From Malaya genurostris (lineage: Eukaryota > Arthropoda > Insecta > Diptera > Culicidae), in contig NC_080572.1 of assembly GCF_030247185.1 (NCBI RefSeq), positions 155,418,365-155,482,364 of the forward strand: DNA of 64,000 bases, written 5' to 3'. The notes below the pieces were generated by a model. It saw only the letters and a program-made list of their open reading frames with translations, was not told the origin of the DNA and made no database searches. Shown piece after piece: positions 54,561-64,000 of this stretch (the first letter of the stretch is position 1; every line of letters begins with the position of its first letter). The translations under genes and the position numbers were made by a program.

Positions 54561-55279
54561 CAAACTGATAGGAATGTACGTGCAATTTACATGTGAACAC
54601 AGGGCAACTTTATCCTAAATTAGAACTTAAAAAAATTACGCATGTCATCGAACGACCAAAACGTTCGAGACGTGCTATACAGTACTACGCAACTTTCGCT
54701 AGGTCATGTAATATCCACGGAACCGATAACCAGAGTAGAATCAGTTGGCAAGAGACACTATACCACTATACGGTATAGTGATACAGTGCGAAATGTTTTG
54801 TCGTGAATACGACTTACTTTACTATGGGGCGCCTTTTCAAAATTAGCCATATGGAAGAATGGGCAGTTCTTAAACGTGAATATCTCGACTTGTATTAATG
54901 GCAACAACATAATTCATTCACTATTTCATCAAAAATATTATCAGGAATTTAAGATAATATTTTGAACAGTGTGAGATAACCACAAACAAATCAAAAATTA
55001 AGTTTTCTAAAAATTTTAAAACAACGCGGAAAACTCTTTACTTTTGCTTGGGTTTTTCGCGCAAGGAGGACGATTTTGAGGTAGTCAGGCACATACCTTC
55101 AACTGAACGTTATATAAGGGGAGCCGTGGTCGAAAATCGATCATTTCTTCTTGTTCGTTGGATGAAAGCAGACGTCGCACAGTGGTTCGAATCAATAAAA
55201 ACGTGGACATAAATCAGTACCTGCCAAACCGTTATTTTAATGCATATAGTTACTTTGAAGAAATTATATACAAATATAT
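54561..55279. repeat. dispersed repeat fragments
   Basis: 54,795-54,840 is the reverse complement of 42,780-42,830. 54,873-55,150 parallels 25,605-25,885 in the same orientation. No gene seen. Confidence 0.6.
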
Positions 55280-57882
55280 ACCGCGTAATTTGATCCTATC
55301 ATTAATTGTTCATGGCCTACTTTGACAAAAAATGTAACCATAACTTTTTTTTCTGAAGAGATAAAATTTTTTTTTCATCTACAAAGTTTTGGAACTATTA
55401 AAAATAATTTACTTTGTCAAATATACCAAAAGTCTAGGTCGCACCGTTTCGGATATACAAAGCGTTTTTATGGCAACCCCCTTAAAATCAGTTTTTTATT
55501 CAGAAATTGTTTCGAGTTATTTTGTTATGCATACTTTGTTTGGAATAATTGTAGAATATATAAAATCGCATATTTTTGTTGAAGATAGTGCATAGGTTTG
55601 TTCTTTCCTGGCAAAGTTATGCAACATTTTACCTTTTTTTTACCTAGGATAAAACCTTGCACCGAAGCGAAATATGCAACTTTATGCAGCTGATTTTTAC
55701 AAAATTTGTAGGAAAAGATGTGCCCAAGATCATAAAAAAAAATCTAAGTGGAACTCGGAGGAACTTTTTTTTAGGTCTTTTCAAAGTTAGTTTAAATTAC
55801 TGAATTATGGCAACCCCCTTAAAACTAGTTTTCTTGTCATAACTTGTTTCGTGTTATTTTTTTATGCATACTTCGTTTGGAATAATTGCAGGAAATATAG
55901 AATTTCATAATTTTGTAGAAGCTAATGTTTAAATTTATTCTTTTCAGGAAAATGTATGCATAATTTTACCTTTTTTAACCTAGGAAACCATACGCCGAAG
56001 CGAAATATGCAACTTAATGCAGCAAACTTTAATAATATTTATAGGAGAACATGTACCTTATCCAATTTATTTTCCAATGAGAATATCTTGAGTACTCTTC
56101 GTGTGACTCATTATCACTATGACCATGCTGAAACCATGAATGGTTAAGAAACAGAGGGCGCCACGTGTCTGCTATTTCTGTTACTCACTTTTGCAGTGAG
56201 CGTCGCCCGATCAACACCTCGTCTTAAAAATCGTGTTGCTTCGCGATAACTCAATTTATTTACACGTTTAAACATGAAATTTCTTCGTAAAGGTTTGTAC
56301 TTTAACAATACTTTATCATATTTTGTCTAGAAAACATTTTTTAAATATGTGTTGAAGTTTTGATAATTTTTCGGATTTTCCATCATTAAAACTACATTTG
56401 AAAAGGCCTAAAATTGCATATAGTTCCACTTAGATTAATTCTAATATTGTCAATTTTAAAAAGAAACAAAATAAAAATCGCAACAATTTGCTTAAGCTGC
56501 GCGTGCAAGCATGATCTTGTTTATGCGTGTTTACGCGCGTCCAGACTGGTAGTCGGAAATAGGATAGAAATATCTTTCATATATTTGCATACGTGCATAG
56601 CATGTATAGTAATAATCCAGGGGGTATTTCACACAAAGCCTGTTTTCAACAGCCTGTAAAATATAACAAAGATACAAAAATTCGTCCAAGGCATGAACGT
56701 ACGGTTTTTTCTTAGGTTTCAAATAAGCGATTCCATAAAACAACCTTTATAGTTTATTGAATGAGAAAAGTTAAAAATTAATAAACAAATAAAAAAATCC
56801 AAACTTGGGCACGAGGAAAAACAGCCGTGAAAAAACGATGACAGATGTTTTTTGTAGACTCCTAGTAGCGTCTGACCCACTGATTTCGAATATTTATTAC
56901 AAACCTATCAAAACTGGAAAGAAATTGTCACTGGAAGCACTGGATATGCTAGAACTTACAACAGAACAAGAAATTAGCGATACGGAAAACTCGGACGATA
57001 GCGTGACTGATACTGATTGATCGAATGCAATGCGATTAAGTGACATATTGTAATGATTTATTAGGTAACATTAACTACCTAGTTGATTGATTAGGTTGTG
57101 AAAAGTGTTGGGAAAAGTTACTAATTTAAATGCTAACCTTGTAGTAGATACTTAGGTAATAGAGATAAATTCTACGTAGGTAAATAAAAAAAACTGTTTT
57201 TAAAATACAGCGAATATCTCAAAAAATATTTTTTTTTACATTATTCATATCTTCAGCAAAAATACTTCGAATATTTTTTTCTTTGAAATGAGATAGAAAA
57301 AAAAATTTTTTCGTCAAGAACAAAAAATTTTTTTCTAAATCGGTACTACCCCCTTAACAAAAATTAAGGTGCTACTTTCGAAAGAAGCGTTATATAATTT
57401 CGTAAAACTTCTTCGAAGACACGTTAGCTCTTAAAAATCAGTGAAAGTCTGTACAGACTTTTTGTCAGCTGCATAAAGTTGCATATTTCGCTTCGGTGCA
57501 AGGTTTTATACTAGGTAAAAAAAAGGTAAAATGTTGCATAACTTTGCCAGGAAAGAACAAACCTATGCACTATCTTCAACAAAAATATGCGATTTTATAA
57601 ATTCTACAATTATTCCAAACAAAGTATGCATAACAAAATAACTCGAAACAATTTCTGAATAAAAAACTGATTTTAAGGGGGTTGCCATAAAAACGCTTTG
57701 TATATCCGAAACGGTGCGACCTAGACTTTTGGTATATTTGACAAAGTAAATTATTTTTAATAGTTCTAAAACTTTGTAGAAGAAAAAAAATTTCTATCTC
57801 TTCAGAAAAAAAAGTTATGGTTAAATTTTTTGTCAAAGTAGGCCATGAACAATTAATGATAGGATCAAATTACGCGGTATAT
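55280..57882. mobile_element. DNA-transposon-like unit with long inverted repeats
   Basis: About 400-460 bp at the left (55,280-55,690, starting tataccgcgtaatttg) is the near-exact reverse complement of 57,475-57,882, with few differences. Both outer ends lie at TATATA. A third, decayed direct copy of part of the arm is at 55,790-56,025. The 1.4-kb centre has one small frame with no known motif. Length and arms suggest a non-autonomous DNA transposon or foldback element; the superfamily is unknown. Confidence 0.7.
56805..57020 (+). CDS. unidentified 71-codon frame inside the inverted-repeat unit
   Basis: No ATG at its upstream end; the first ATG is at 56,838. The product ends in a very acidic tail (E-I-S-D-T-E-N-S-D-D-S-V-T-D-T-D), more biased than random AT-rich DNA would give. 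It could be the C-terminus of a lost transposase. I do not recognise it. Confidence 0.3.
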   Translation: MGTRKNSREKTMTDVFCRLLVASDPLISNIYYKPIKTGKKLSLEALDMLELTTEQEISDTENSDDSVTDTD

Positions 57883-58294
57883 ACTTATGTTCTTTATTTC
57901 ATTGGAAGGTTTTTAAAAAATGTTTTACACTGATTTCTTTGTTAAGACTAACACCGAACTGGTTCACCTCTTAAATCGAACTGACTAACTTGTCCTGCCT
58001 GAATGTTCGTTAGACCTGACTACCTAGCCCTAAACTATTGATTCAGCGGTTATCCTGTCCGAACATGTCGAATCGTCGATGCGGCGTGGTGGTTTCGGCT
58101 GATGCAATTACTAATGGTTCCTGGCTGATGCAACCACGGTGGCCAGATGTCTGCTGCGATGTCAGAGCTTCAATAATTGGTAACAGGGTGGTTGACATCT
58201 CTACGCGTTGGATACACTGGCGTCTTACTGCTGGCGCGTTATTTGCTGAGGTCTGTGCGTAATGGCCAAGTGCTATTCGGGTTCGTCCATAACT
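57883..58294 (-). repeat. 3' LTR of the errantivirus-like element
   Basis: On the minus strand it begins AGTTATGG right after a purine tract, and AGTTA-type starts are usual for errantiviruses; it would end AAGT at 57,883, next to TATATA of the inverted-repeat unit. About 412 bp. The left boundary is set by where the inverted repeat stops and would need the 5' LTR for proof. Confidence 0.5.
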
Positions 58295-58307
58295 TCCCCC
58301 TTCTTAG
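58295..58307 (-). promoter_or_regulatory. polypurine tract
   Basis: The minus strand reads taagaaggggga immediately before AGTTA of the putative 3' LTR. Confidence 0.6.
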
Positions 58308-59960
58308 ATTGAACCGTCTCGGTTCAACCCTGATTGTGAGCTGTCTGCAACTTTGTCTATTGGAATTCGAATGATTAGTTTCAGCTTAAGTTTGTAGATT
58401 TCTCTTATGATGAGTGTAACGAAGGTTATGACGAGACATGTGATTAAAACTATGGCTCCAATGTTAAATACTCTGGTCCTTTTTGTAATGGTTTCTAGAT
58501 GCTCTAGCTTATGACGGTTATGTACGAGTAAAAGTTCCAAATTGGTGATGGGCTCAGATATTAATTCTGATTCATTTACGTTCACTAAATGGAGTGGAAG
58601 GATAGTGGGTTCGGTTTTTCCTTTGAAAATCTTGTTGTTGAACTGCGTTCCATTGAGTTTTATGGATCAATTTTCGAATGACACAAGGTATGTTCCTGTC
58701 AGATTTCTTGATCCAAAACCACAACTGTTCTGCATAAGTGTTGGTTCAATGGAGTTTTTTATCAGTACTCCAAGGTTTTCGATTGATTTGAACTTCGAGA
58801 GCGTTGATGGCTTTGTAAAAGTACAAGTACCAGGATTTCCTCGTAATATTGGATGGAGACATTTGTCGTTGGATATGTCGAAGAGATTTTGTAAGTCACA
58901 AATACTGTTTTTCTCAATGTTATTGCATGGATGTTCTACCAGATACGATTCGTTGTTGCCAGCAATAGCGTTGGTAGCGTTTATTGCGATGATTTTGCCG
59001 TTTATGGGAATGGTTTCTATATGAAGTTGTACATATTCTCCTCGTCTAAGCTTGGGAATTTTGATGAGGACTATTATGTCTGAATCGTTATGAAAAGCTA
59101 CAGGTTTCAGAAACTCATAAGTTTAATCGTAGCTTTCAATTGATATGCCTTGTGATTCCAACAGTTGCGTTGCAAATTCCAGTTCTGGAGGTTGTAAGAA
59201 CGTTTTTGATATTATACCAAGTTTCGATAGTTGTATTGATTCGAAGATTGTCATCAGCTGGTGGTGGATCATGTCGATGTTGAAGATGATGCTGTGTACG
59301 TGTAGAATGTGTTTCCAGTCGATTGGCCTGTCTAAACTCAACCTAGCTTGTTTTATGATGCTATCAATTTCTATAGATTGTCTATAAGCTTATTTTGTTA
59401 AATTGTTAATCCTGCTTTCAAATAACTCATTTACTCTGACCTGTTCATTGTTTTCTGTAATTAAAGCATTGTTTGAATATTTCAAAGATTCCAATTGATT
59501 TTCAATTTTGAGTAAATCTTCATTATCAAGGTTTCCCGTTATCATTTTTATAGTAGATCCAAGAAAATTGAGAGATCTTTTTGTTTTCCTTCGTTTTATA
59601 GTTAGATTTTCTAGTACAAAATAAGCTTGGCTATGTTTTTGTTTTAAAATGTTGACTATTTCGATAATATTTGAATTTTCTTCTAGTTTGTTGATAATTG
59701 TTTTATATTGTTTTAAGATAATTCTAAATGGATACAGATTGAATTTGTGAATTAGCTTGTGGGAACCTTCTTTTAAAAAAACGGGTTTGGTTTTGAAAGC
59801 AACAGTGCCTGGATTGTTGTTTAGTTCGATTATTTCTATGTCAGAAGGACTGATGAAATCACACCACAGAAGTATGATGCAACAATAAATTATAGTAACT
59901 CTGGGTGTCTCTTCCAGCTGTAAAGAAACATTAAATTGAAGTAAAAAAAATGGGATTATT
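58304..59960 (-). pseudogene. env: envelope-like gene, broken
   Basis: From the C-terminus: 58,304-58,585 (minus) has a hydrophobic membrane segment of about 22 residues followed by a short basic tail; 59,123-59,341 has L-S-K-L-G-I-I-S, matching a conserved errantivirus env region; near 59,525-59,600 a basic R-x-K-x-x-R cleavage-type site is followed by the conserved G-N-L-D motif. These landmarks are in order but spread over several frames, with stops. In the family the product is a type I membrane protein expressed from a spliced RNA. This copy cannot make it. Confidence 0.75.
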
Positions 59961-59989
59961 AATTATTGTTAGGGTAAAATATTTCGTTT

Positions 59990-60606
59990 TCGTTTTAGCT
60001 TAGTTTTGTGGATTTTTCTTCCGCTCTCGTCAATTATGTTAGTTTCCCTATATTCTACTACTTTTAGTTCTTGATATCGAGGTTGGTGTTTTAGATTATT
60101 GCGTTTTCTCTCGAAGATCGTGTCATTTAAAGAGAAATTTTCAGGCTCTTCTCTGCTCTTGTTGAGTTTTTCTAAATCTCTGAGCTTCTTTTGTTCATAT
60201 TTTTCAGAAAAGATTCTGTAGAATATCTCTTTTTATCTAATTCTTTCTTTTAAATCTTCAGGTACCGTTTCCTCATTTTTAAAGCCAAAGAATAGCTCTT
60301 TAGGGGTTAATTTTGTTTGCGAGTGTATTGATTCGTTATAAATAGAGACTGCCAAATTAATTTTTGCTGTTTCTGACAAATCTTTTGTTGTTTCTCTAAT
60401 ACTCAAGATGTTATGCAGTTCTCTCAACGTTCTGTGAACAATTTCAACCGTTCAGTTGGAAGAGGACTGCCCAACACTTGTATAATGGTACTCAACATCA
60501 TTTTCTTCAAGGAACTCTTTAATTGTTGTTGAAGTGAATGATGCTTCTTGGTCCATGACGAGAAGGGAAGGTTTTCCTACGTTTGAAAAGAAGTGAGTTA
60601 TAGCTT
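59990..60606 (-). pseudogene. integrase core end and C-terminus
   Basis: 60,452-60,661 (minus) carries the second catalytic Asp (V-M-D-Q-E) and the Glu-proximal segment; 60,233-60,427 continues the domain with Y-N-x-S-x-H-S; 59,990-60,230 encodes a strongly basic tail, as in errantiviruses. A frame change near 60,445 and a stop near 60,234 break it. The N-terminal part continues beyond the TTAA element. Confidence 0.75.
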
Positions 60607-60609
60607 TAA

Positions 60610-61073
60610 GGTAGCGCTTCGCCGTGGTCACGGGAGTTCGCTGTCTATCCCGGGGTTTCACGCACTTTACCCAAAATTGTTTGAAAACGGTAAAGAAAAC
60701 GGAAATTCCAAGAACATACGATTCAAGGTAATTAATTTTTCTATCGATTCGTATATAAACTGTGCCTGATAAACGTTTTTATCGAAAGATTTCGTGCGAG
60801 TTTTAAAAATAAATGAGTTTTTCCTTATTCTTTCGCACGCACACAATGTCAACGCATGCAAAATCGCACGAAATCTCGCGAAAGAAAAGCTTTCTAACTA
60901 ATATTTTTCGCCAAATGCTTAGTAAAATCATTTACCTACAATCGTATGTTTTTGATTTTTCGTGAATCGGCTTAGTATTGAAGAAATTTGCAATTTAGAG
61001 TGAAATTTCGGCGACAAAGCAAGAGGAAGCAGTGAGTTGTCTCGCTTCGACTTGACCACGGCGAAGCGCTACC
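60610..61073. mobile_element. 464-bp TTAA-flanked inverted-repeat element in the integrase gene
   Basis: Perfect 21-bp terminal inverted repeats (60,610-60,630 and 61,053-61,073, starting GGTAGCGCTT) are flanked by TTAA on both sides (60,606-60,609; 61,074-61,077). Taking out the element with one TTAA rejoins the integrase frame exactly. It has no transposase. TTAA is the target of the piggyBac superfamily, though because TTAA is palindromic a TA target with slightly longer ends cannot be excluded. Confidence 0.88.
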
Positions 61074-61435
61074 TTAAGTATGTGTATAGCGTTGCGTGTC
61101 CTTAGAGGGATCGCCATTGTTAGTCTTGAAAACTTATCGCATAATGTTAGATAATGTTTGTTATTGATGATAAAAATGTCCATATGTACAATTTGCAACG
61201 GTTTTGTAGGTGTTGCTGTTAGTTTATATTGTTGTTTATATGGCCTTCTTTCATACTTAGCTGTTTGGCATAACCTGCAAAGGTTGATAAATTTGGTAAT
61301 TTTTGATTTCATATTCGGGAAAAAATATTTTCGGGATATGTGGGATTTAGTTTCGGTAATGCCTCTATGGTTTGCGTTGTGTTGTCTTTGGATTATTAGG
61401 TCTTGTTCAAGTTCGTCAGTTATGTCTTCTAGCAA
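61074..61435 (-). pseudogene. integrase zinc-binding and core start
   Basis: The minus frame has the H-x-x-x-x-H (H-N-A-N-H-R-G) and C-R-L-C-Q zinc-binding pairs and the first catalytic Asp in H-M-D-I-F. After the TTAA element the domain continues at 60,606. Confidence 0.82.
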
Positions 61436-61520
61436 TTGTTGCGTCCAGAATATTTTAAATGTCTTCGCTCTGTAGAAATTGTTCTTGTATATTGTTTGTA
61501 AACTACACAGTATCGTAAAA

Positions 61521-62135
61521 TCAGTAAATGCCGGTAGTGCACCTATTTGTGGCGTATTCCTTCAAAATGTTGATTAATGAGGCGGGACCGAAATTGGTCT
61601 TTTTGATTATAGTTTTATGATAGTTTCTAAATAAGGTTAGAGATTCTTGGCTATCCTCGGTCGCTTCTTGCAGAATAATTTGATTTCTGAAGTCGTTTAG
61701 AGGCCTAAGTGTCGATGGGATAAAGTCGCTATCGTCGGTATCCGCAGAGTGTTGTGTCATGTCGTCACTGGAGGAGGAGTTTGCGTTTATTTCTGTTTGC
61801 TGTTCAGGTTCAGGTTCGATACGAGAAAGTGCGTCCGCATTTGTGTTTAATGTTCCTTTTTTGTACTTGATTTCGAATTCAAGTTCTTCTAAAGCAAGTT
61901 TCCAATGTAAAAGTCTTCGGTTTAAATCATTTTTCTGTCGGAGCCACACGAGTGGTTTGTGGTCCGTGCGTATTTCAAAATGGGTTCCATAAATGTACGG
62001 TCTAAAATGTTTTGTTGCCCAAACAATGGCTAACAATTCTTTTTCAGTAGCAGAATAGTTGCATTCTGCTTCATTCAAAGTTCTTGATGCGTATGCAATA
62101 GGGTGTTCTTTACCGTCATCGAATTTTTGGGACAA
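61521..62135 (-). pseudogene. RNase H domain
   Basis: Minus frame with S-Q-K-F-D-D-G-K-E-H-P-I-A-Y-A-S-R-T-L, E-K-E-L-L-A-I-V-W and T-D-H-K-P-L, the standard order for Ty3/gypsy RNase H. Its first strand (with the T-D-A-S catalytic Asp) is just upstream in the same frame (62,136-62,200), before a frame change near 62,275. Confidence 0.85.
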
Positions 62136-62221
62136 AACTGCTCCGAGCGCGAAGTCGCTTGCGTCAGTTTCGAGAATAAATTTCTTGTTAATATCAGGAT
62201 ATTTTAAAATGGGATCGGTTG

Positions 62222-63685
62222 TCAGTAACCGTTTACAATCATTGAAGCAGTTAATGAATTGTTCGTTATGAATATTTTTTTATCCTTTTTTAAACATTTC
62301 GTTAAAGGTTTAGTTAGTTTCGCGAAGTCGCGAATAAATTTCCTGTAATATCCAAGTAAACCTAAGAATCCTTTGATTTGAGTAGTGGTCTTTGGAATTG
62401 GCCAACCTAGAATTTTTTCAATTTTATTCGGATTTGGTCGAATGCCGTCTTGGGTTATTATATGGCCTAAAAACTCACATTCCTTCTGAAGGAACTCACA
62501 TTTGTCTAGCTGAATTTTTAGATTAGCTTGAGCGAATGTTTGAAGAACTTTGTTTAAATTGTCGAGATGTTGCTGAAGTGAATTACCAAAGATTATGATG
62601 TCATCTAAATAGACTAGGCAACACTTTCCGATTAAATTTCCAAGAATGTGATTCATTACACGCTGGAAAGTTACTGGTGCGTTTTTAAGTCCGAAAGGCA
62701 TACGTATGAATTCAAAATGTCCTTGGTCCGTACTGAAAGCGGTTTTCGGCCTGTTCTTGGGATGGACTTCAATCTGGTGAAATCCAGATTTTAGATCTAA
62801 CGTGGTGAAGTAGGTACTACGACCAAGCCTATCGAGTATTTCCTCGATTCGTGGGATTGGAAATTTGTCATCCACGGTTTTTTCATTTAATTTGCGGTAA
62901 TCTATGACAATGCGCCATTTCTTCTTGCCGCTAGCATCAAGTTTCTTTGGAACGATCCAAATTGGAGATGTCCATGGTGAGATGGAATTCTGGATAATTC
63001 CATCTACAAACATTTCGTTTACTTGCTTCTCGACTTCAGCTTTGTGAACCTGGGGATATCTGTATGTTTTCGTGTGCACTGGAATGTCGTCAACTGTTTT
63101 AATTCGATGTTGGATTGTGGAAATGCAATACAATTTTTCTGAATCTTTGTGAAGGATTTTGGAATATTTAGCAAGGGTTTTCAATAAAGCAGGTTTTTCT
63201 TCAGAGTTAAGATGACTACTTCTAATCATTTTTTCTAATTCTGCGTAGGGTGTGTGAGATGTTTGATGCAGGTGATTTAAGTTTATGTTATTCACCTCTG
63301 CAATCTGTATTGTTTTTGCCGGATGCGTCCAATGAAATGTCACGGTTTGGCCGAAATTTCTTATCGGGGCGTTTACGAAACCTTTTTCTGCAAGATACAA
63401 TCCTGACTGGATTACTGCATTGTCTATTTTTATATCATTAGGAAGGTAAACGTTGCGACTGTCTTGAGAAACAATGAGTTTAATGATTCTCGTCGAATTT
63501 TCAGTCAGTGTGATCTGCGACGGACCTAATTTCCTTATTTGCATGGCAAGTGTTTTTTGTGGGAGAACTAATTTATGATTGCTCACGTCAATAAGAACTT
63601 CTAAATCAGAGAGTGTTTCATAACCAATGATACCGTCGAAAAATTTATGAAAATTTAAAAGGTAAAAATGAACTTTTTGTTTCAT
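62222..63685 (-). pseudogene. pol: protease end and reverse transcriptase
   Basis: 487 open codons on the minus strand. The N-terminal third is the end of the protease and the connection (G-I-I-G-Y-E near 63,620). The RT has Y-R-Y-P-Q, W-R-I-V-I-D-Y-R-K-L-N, F-T-T-L-D-L-K-S-G-F-H-Q, P-F-G-L-K-N-A-P and the catalytic Y-L-D-D near 62,600-62,620. All RT motifs are intact; a frameshift in a T-rich run near 62,275 separates it from RNase H. Confidence 0.9.
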
Positions 63686-63689
63686 ACCG

Positions 63690-64000
63690 AAAAGTGTCGT
63701 AATAAACTTTTTATCAGCGGAATGTTGCCCTGAAGTGTTCGAGATTCGAATGGTTTTTCATTTTTCTTGTTTTGATTTTGGGATCAGACGGGGAGAAATA
63801 AAATTTTTGTTTGAACCACTGTCTACTAGTAATTCTGCATCTTTGTCAAAGAGCTTAACTGTTACATAGGGTAATCCATTTATTGCATTCAGGTCAGCGC
63901 GTTGTGAGGAAAGGTAATTTGAAAACTTACACCTGATTCTTCGGCTTCTACTTCCTCTTCGGTGTCGCTTATATCTAATTCGTTGTCTTCCTGCTCGGCA
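63690..64000 (-). pseudogene. protease active site and gag-pol junction
   Basis: On the minus strand L-L-V-D-S-G-S-N-K-N-F-I near 63,780-63,830 is the aspartic protease active site (D-S-G form). Upstream, to the window edge, is an acidic stretch with a stop near 63,895. At least one shift separates it from the RT frame. Confidence 0.75.

Larger units (their letters stand above)
57883..64000 (-). mobile_element. env-bearing, errantivirus-like Ty3/gypsy element (partial, decayed)
   Basis: Read on the minus strand from the right edge: protease, RT, RNase H, integrase (split by a 464-bp insertion), an envelope-like gene, a polypurine tract and a 3' LTR. The order protease-RT-RNase H-integrase-env is that of insect errantiviruses. 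gag and the 5' LTR lie beyond the window. Frameshifts in pol and env make this an inactive remnant. Confidence 0.88.

Noticed and set aside
54750..54790. Short palindrome (cactatacc...ggtatagtg) as a transposon end
   Set aside because: Too short, with no partner end or target duplication found.
1..64000. CRISPR arrays, operons or bacterial features
   Set aside because: The element content is that of an insect nuclear genome; no short regularly spaced repeat array of the CRISPR type is present.

Overview
This looks like a gene-poor, repeat-dense stretch of an insect nuclear genome, most likely a mosquito and probably Aedes. The evidence is AT-rich DNA, layered Jockey-, R1-, I- and RTE-type LINEs, Ty3/gypsy elements (one with an envelope gene), Penelope-like fragments, tRNA-derived SINEs, and a dispersed repeat carrying a gaactgagtcgaatgg core that I associate with Aedes. 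The species is inference. I found no intact host gene; the only host-like coding trace is a short histone H2B-like N-terminus with promoter-like motifs near 42.0-42.4 kb.

Layout. 1-1.8 kb: nothing recognisable. 1.8-5.5 kb: decayed I-type LINE (EN, RT, RNase H, poly(A) signal). 6.6-8.5 kb: dispersed mosquito repeat holding an antisense LINE RT scrap. 8,549-21,173: a young 12.6-kb Ty3/gypsy element with 1,088-bp LTRs differing at one position I could find, a CATT target duplication, a single gag-pol frame with one TGA, and two retropepsin-like domains in tandem. 21.2-25.6 kb: the interrupted repeat continues, carrying a small MITE-like insert, a SINE tail and a Penelope-like insertion (GIY-YIG end) with a 9-bp target duplication. 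25.9-32.8 kb: a Jockey-type LINE, invaded by an antisense RTE element that has lost its RT; 2,139 bp of this composite is then tandemly duplicated with no difference I could see.

32,910-33,357 and 49,901-50,329 are the most interesting parts: two related, ORF-less, tandem-unit elements (period 262 and 267 bp), each bounded by a perfect 10-11 bp target duplication and each encoding, on the minus strand, a complete type III hammerhead ribozyme. The two families keep the catalytic core while the stem I and stem II sequences change. They look like animal retrozymes. The second sits inside ORF1 of an R1-type LINE, whose frame resumes when the insert is removed.

33.4-49 kb: a MITE, a diverged antisense LTR, a Tc1/mariner-type transposase remnant between LINE pieces, SINEs, simple and tandem repeats, the histone-like fragment, the 3' end of a relative of the 12.6-kb element, and Penelope and RTE scraps. 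49.1-54.1 kb: R1-type LINE interrupted by the ribozyme element and a SINE, with five ~200-bp repeats in its 3' region. 55.28-57.88 kb: a DNA-transposon-like unit with ~0.4-0.5 kb inverted repeats. 57.88-64.0 kb, minus strand: an envelope-bearing, errantivirus-like Ty3/gypsy element running off the right edge, with its integrase gene split by a 464-bp TTAA-flanked inverted-repeat element.

The window is a record of nested insertions rather than a set of cooperating genes. A possible functional link is that Penelope-type reverse transcriptases are thought to mobilise retrozymes, and Penelope fragments are present here, though all are broken.
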